From Desulfobulbaceae bacterium (GTDB lineage: Bacteria; Desulfobacterota; Desulfobulbia; Desulfobulbales; SURF-16), in contig JAGHCC010000156.1 in NCBI GenBank assembly GCA_021160685.1, positions 1-5,594 on the forward strand: a stretch of DNA of 5,594 nucleotides, given 5' to 3'. This document shows, piece after piece, positions 4,793 through 5,594 of the stretch. Within the stretch, counting starts at the first letter, position 1, and each line of letters opens with the position of its first letter. Under the pieces are notes generated by a model. That model was given only the letters and a program-made list of their open reading frames with translations, was not told where the DNA came from and did not search any database. Made by a program: the position numbers and the translations under genes.

Positions 4793-5557
4793 TCATCTTC
4801 TAGGCCGCAGGGGCGGTTCCTTTGCCAGGACAAACTTCAGCCAGTCAAAACCAAAGGACAGCAGGGCCTCATCATCCTTTTCAATGATCCTTTTCCTGGA
4901 GTTGGAAATTTTTAAATCCGCCAGAAGATTGTGCTCATTGACAAAATCCCGAAAACTGTCGAGATTATAGCAGACGACAAAAGCCATTCGCTGTTTTGGT
5001 CCGGCCGCGCCTTCACCGGCCCAGGGGTTTCCGCTAAACAGGGTGTCCATTTCGGCCCACTGATCCGCCATGGCATTGTAATAAAGAAGGTTCTGATCCC
5101 GCAGCCATTCCTTGACCGTCCATTCCCTGTCCTCCTCATGCCCCTTGCAGTAGTCATGCTGAGTCAGGAAATAAAACTCCTCGGCCCTGCCCTTGGCCGC
5201 TGTCCTATCGACTGCCCGTTCCAGAGGATAGGTTCGGCAGGCGGACGGACGATCCTCATAGACGGTACAGCCCTCCTTTCCCAAAAACGGACAATTGTTG
5301 TCCGATGTCAATTTCATGGCCAGGGATGGGAAATAGGGATTGCTGCCCTCAACGATCCGGAGATACTTGTCCAGGAATTCATCCGATCTGATTCCCATCC
5401 TGTTTTTTAACCGCAAAATATCATAGGGATAAAGAAACATATCCACATTACGGCAGCAAACCATGTAACAGGACACGCCGGGATGGCAGGAAAATTTAAA
5501 TTTAGATTTGCCCAGCGGCGTCATGCCTTCAGGGAATTTTTTTTCTTGTTCTTTCAT
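4793..5557 (-). CDS. YkgJ family cysteine cluster protein
   Basis: This 254-residue protein belongs to the YkgJ/Fli-type cysteine-cluster (CxxCxxCC) family, thought to bind zinc or an iron-sulfur centre; its reaction is unknown. The N-terminal cluster is C24, C30, C34 and C35 (SCHPGVSCYMVCC). The second half of the site is C89, C97 and C107 in NNCPFLGKEGCTVYEDRPSAC, followed by RTYPLE, the family hallmark. C137 lies in HDYCKGH and may complete the site. Residues 36-66 (DMFLYPYDILRLKNRMGI) are the usual helical linker. The C-terminal 100 residues are helical without cysteine. There is no signal peptide. The ATG at 5555-5557 has no recognisable Shine-Dalgarno. Met12 (5522-5524) lies just before the conserved MTPLGKSKFKFSCHPG start and could be the real initiator. 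A small cysteine-rich gene follows at 54 nt. Confidence 0.9.
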   Translation of the reverse strand: MKEQEKKFPEGMTPLGKSKFKFSCHPGVSCYMVCCRNVDMFLYPYDILRLKNRMGIRSDEFLDKYLRIVEGSNPYFPSLAMKLTSDNNCPFLGKEGCTVYEDRPSACRTYPLERAVDRTAAKGRAEEFYFLTQHDYCKGHEEDREWTVKEWLRDQNLLYYNAMADQWAEMDTLFSGNPWAGEGAAGPKQRMAFVVCYNLDSFRDFVNEHNLLADLKISNSRKRIIEKDDEALLSFGFDWLKFVLAKEPPLRPRR

Positions 5558-5594
5558 ATTCGAATAAAAATTAAAAGGTTTGTTGAAATTACAC

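Noticed and set aside
4931..5410. 159-residue plus-strand reading frame
   Set aside because: Antisense shadow of the YkgJ-family gene, whose conserved cysteine motifs establish the coding strand.

Overview
The window looks like a piece of a flagellated Gram-negative chromosome of moderate GC content. It is most likely from the Desulfobacterota (former Deltaproteobacteria). This lineage is inferred from three things: the fliK-flgD-flgE order behind a sigma-54 promoter, a FlgE with extra surface domains, and a YkgJ-type cysteine-cluster protein beside a small cysteine-rich protein of a type I associate with sulfate and metal reducers. No rRNA or other phylogenetic marker is present, so the assignment stays tentative.

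All supported genes are on the minus strand, so transcription runs from high to low coordinates. At the right, a YkgJ-family protein (4793-5557) is followed after 54 nt by an 87-residue cysteine-rich protein (4475-4738). The two are probably cotranscribed and unrelated to the flagellum. A roughly 530-bp intergenic region (3945-4474) comes next. It holds a 157-bp element with 15-bp terminal inverted repeats that looks like a non-autonomous IS66-type remnant, an A-rich tract, three copies of a short direct repeat, a very good sigma-54 promoter (4022-4037) and a 17-bp dyad in the leader of the next operon.

The left 3.9 kb is a hook-assembly operon: fliK (hook-length control), flgD (hook cap) and flgE (hook subunit, cut by the window edge at its C-terminal side). 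FlgD caps the growing hook, FlgE polymerises beneath it, and FliK measures hook length and triggers the export switch to filament substrates. fliK and flgD are tightly coupled, with a 10-nt gap and the fliK stop codon touching the flgD Shine-Dalgarno. A 129-nt gap with an 8-bp tandem repeat separates flgD from flgE.

I see no CRISPR array, tRNA, rRNA, defence or biosynthetic system. The most interesting parts are the promoter architecture upstream of fliK, the small mobile element next to it, and the internal repeats of FliK. Nothing here clearly amounts to a new system.
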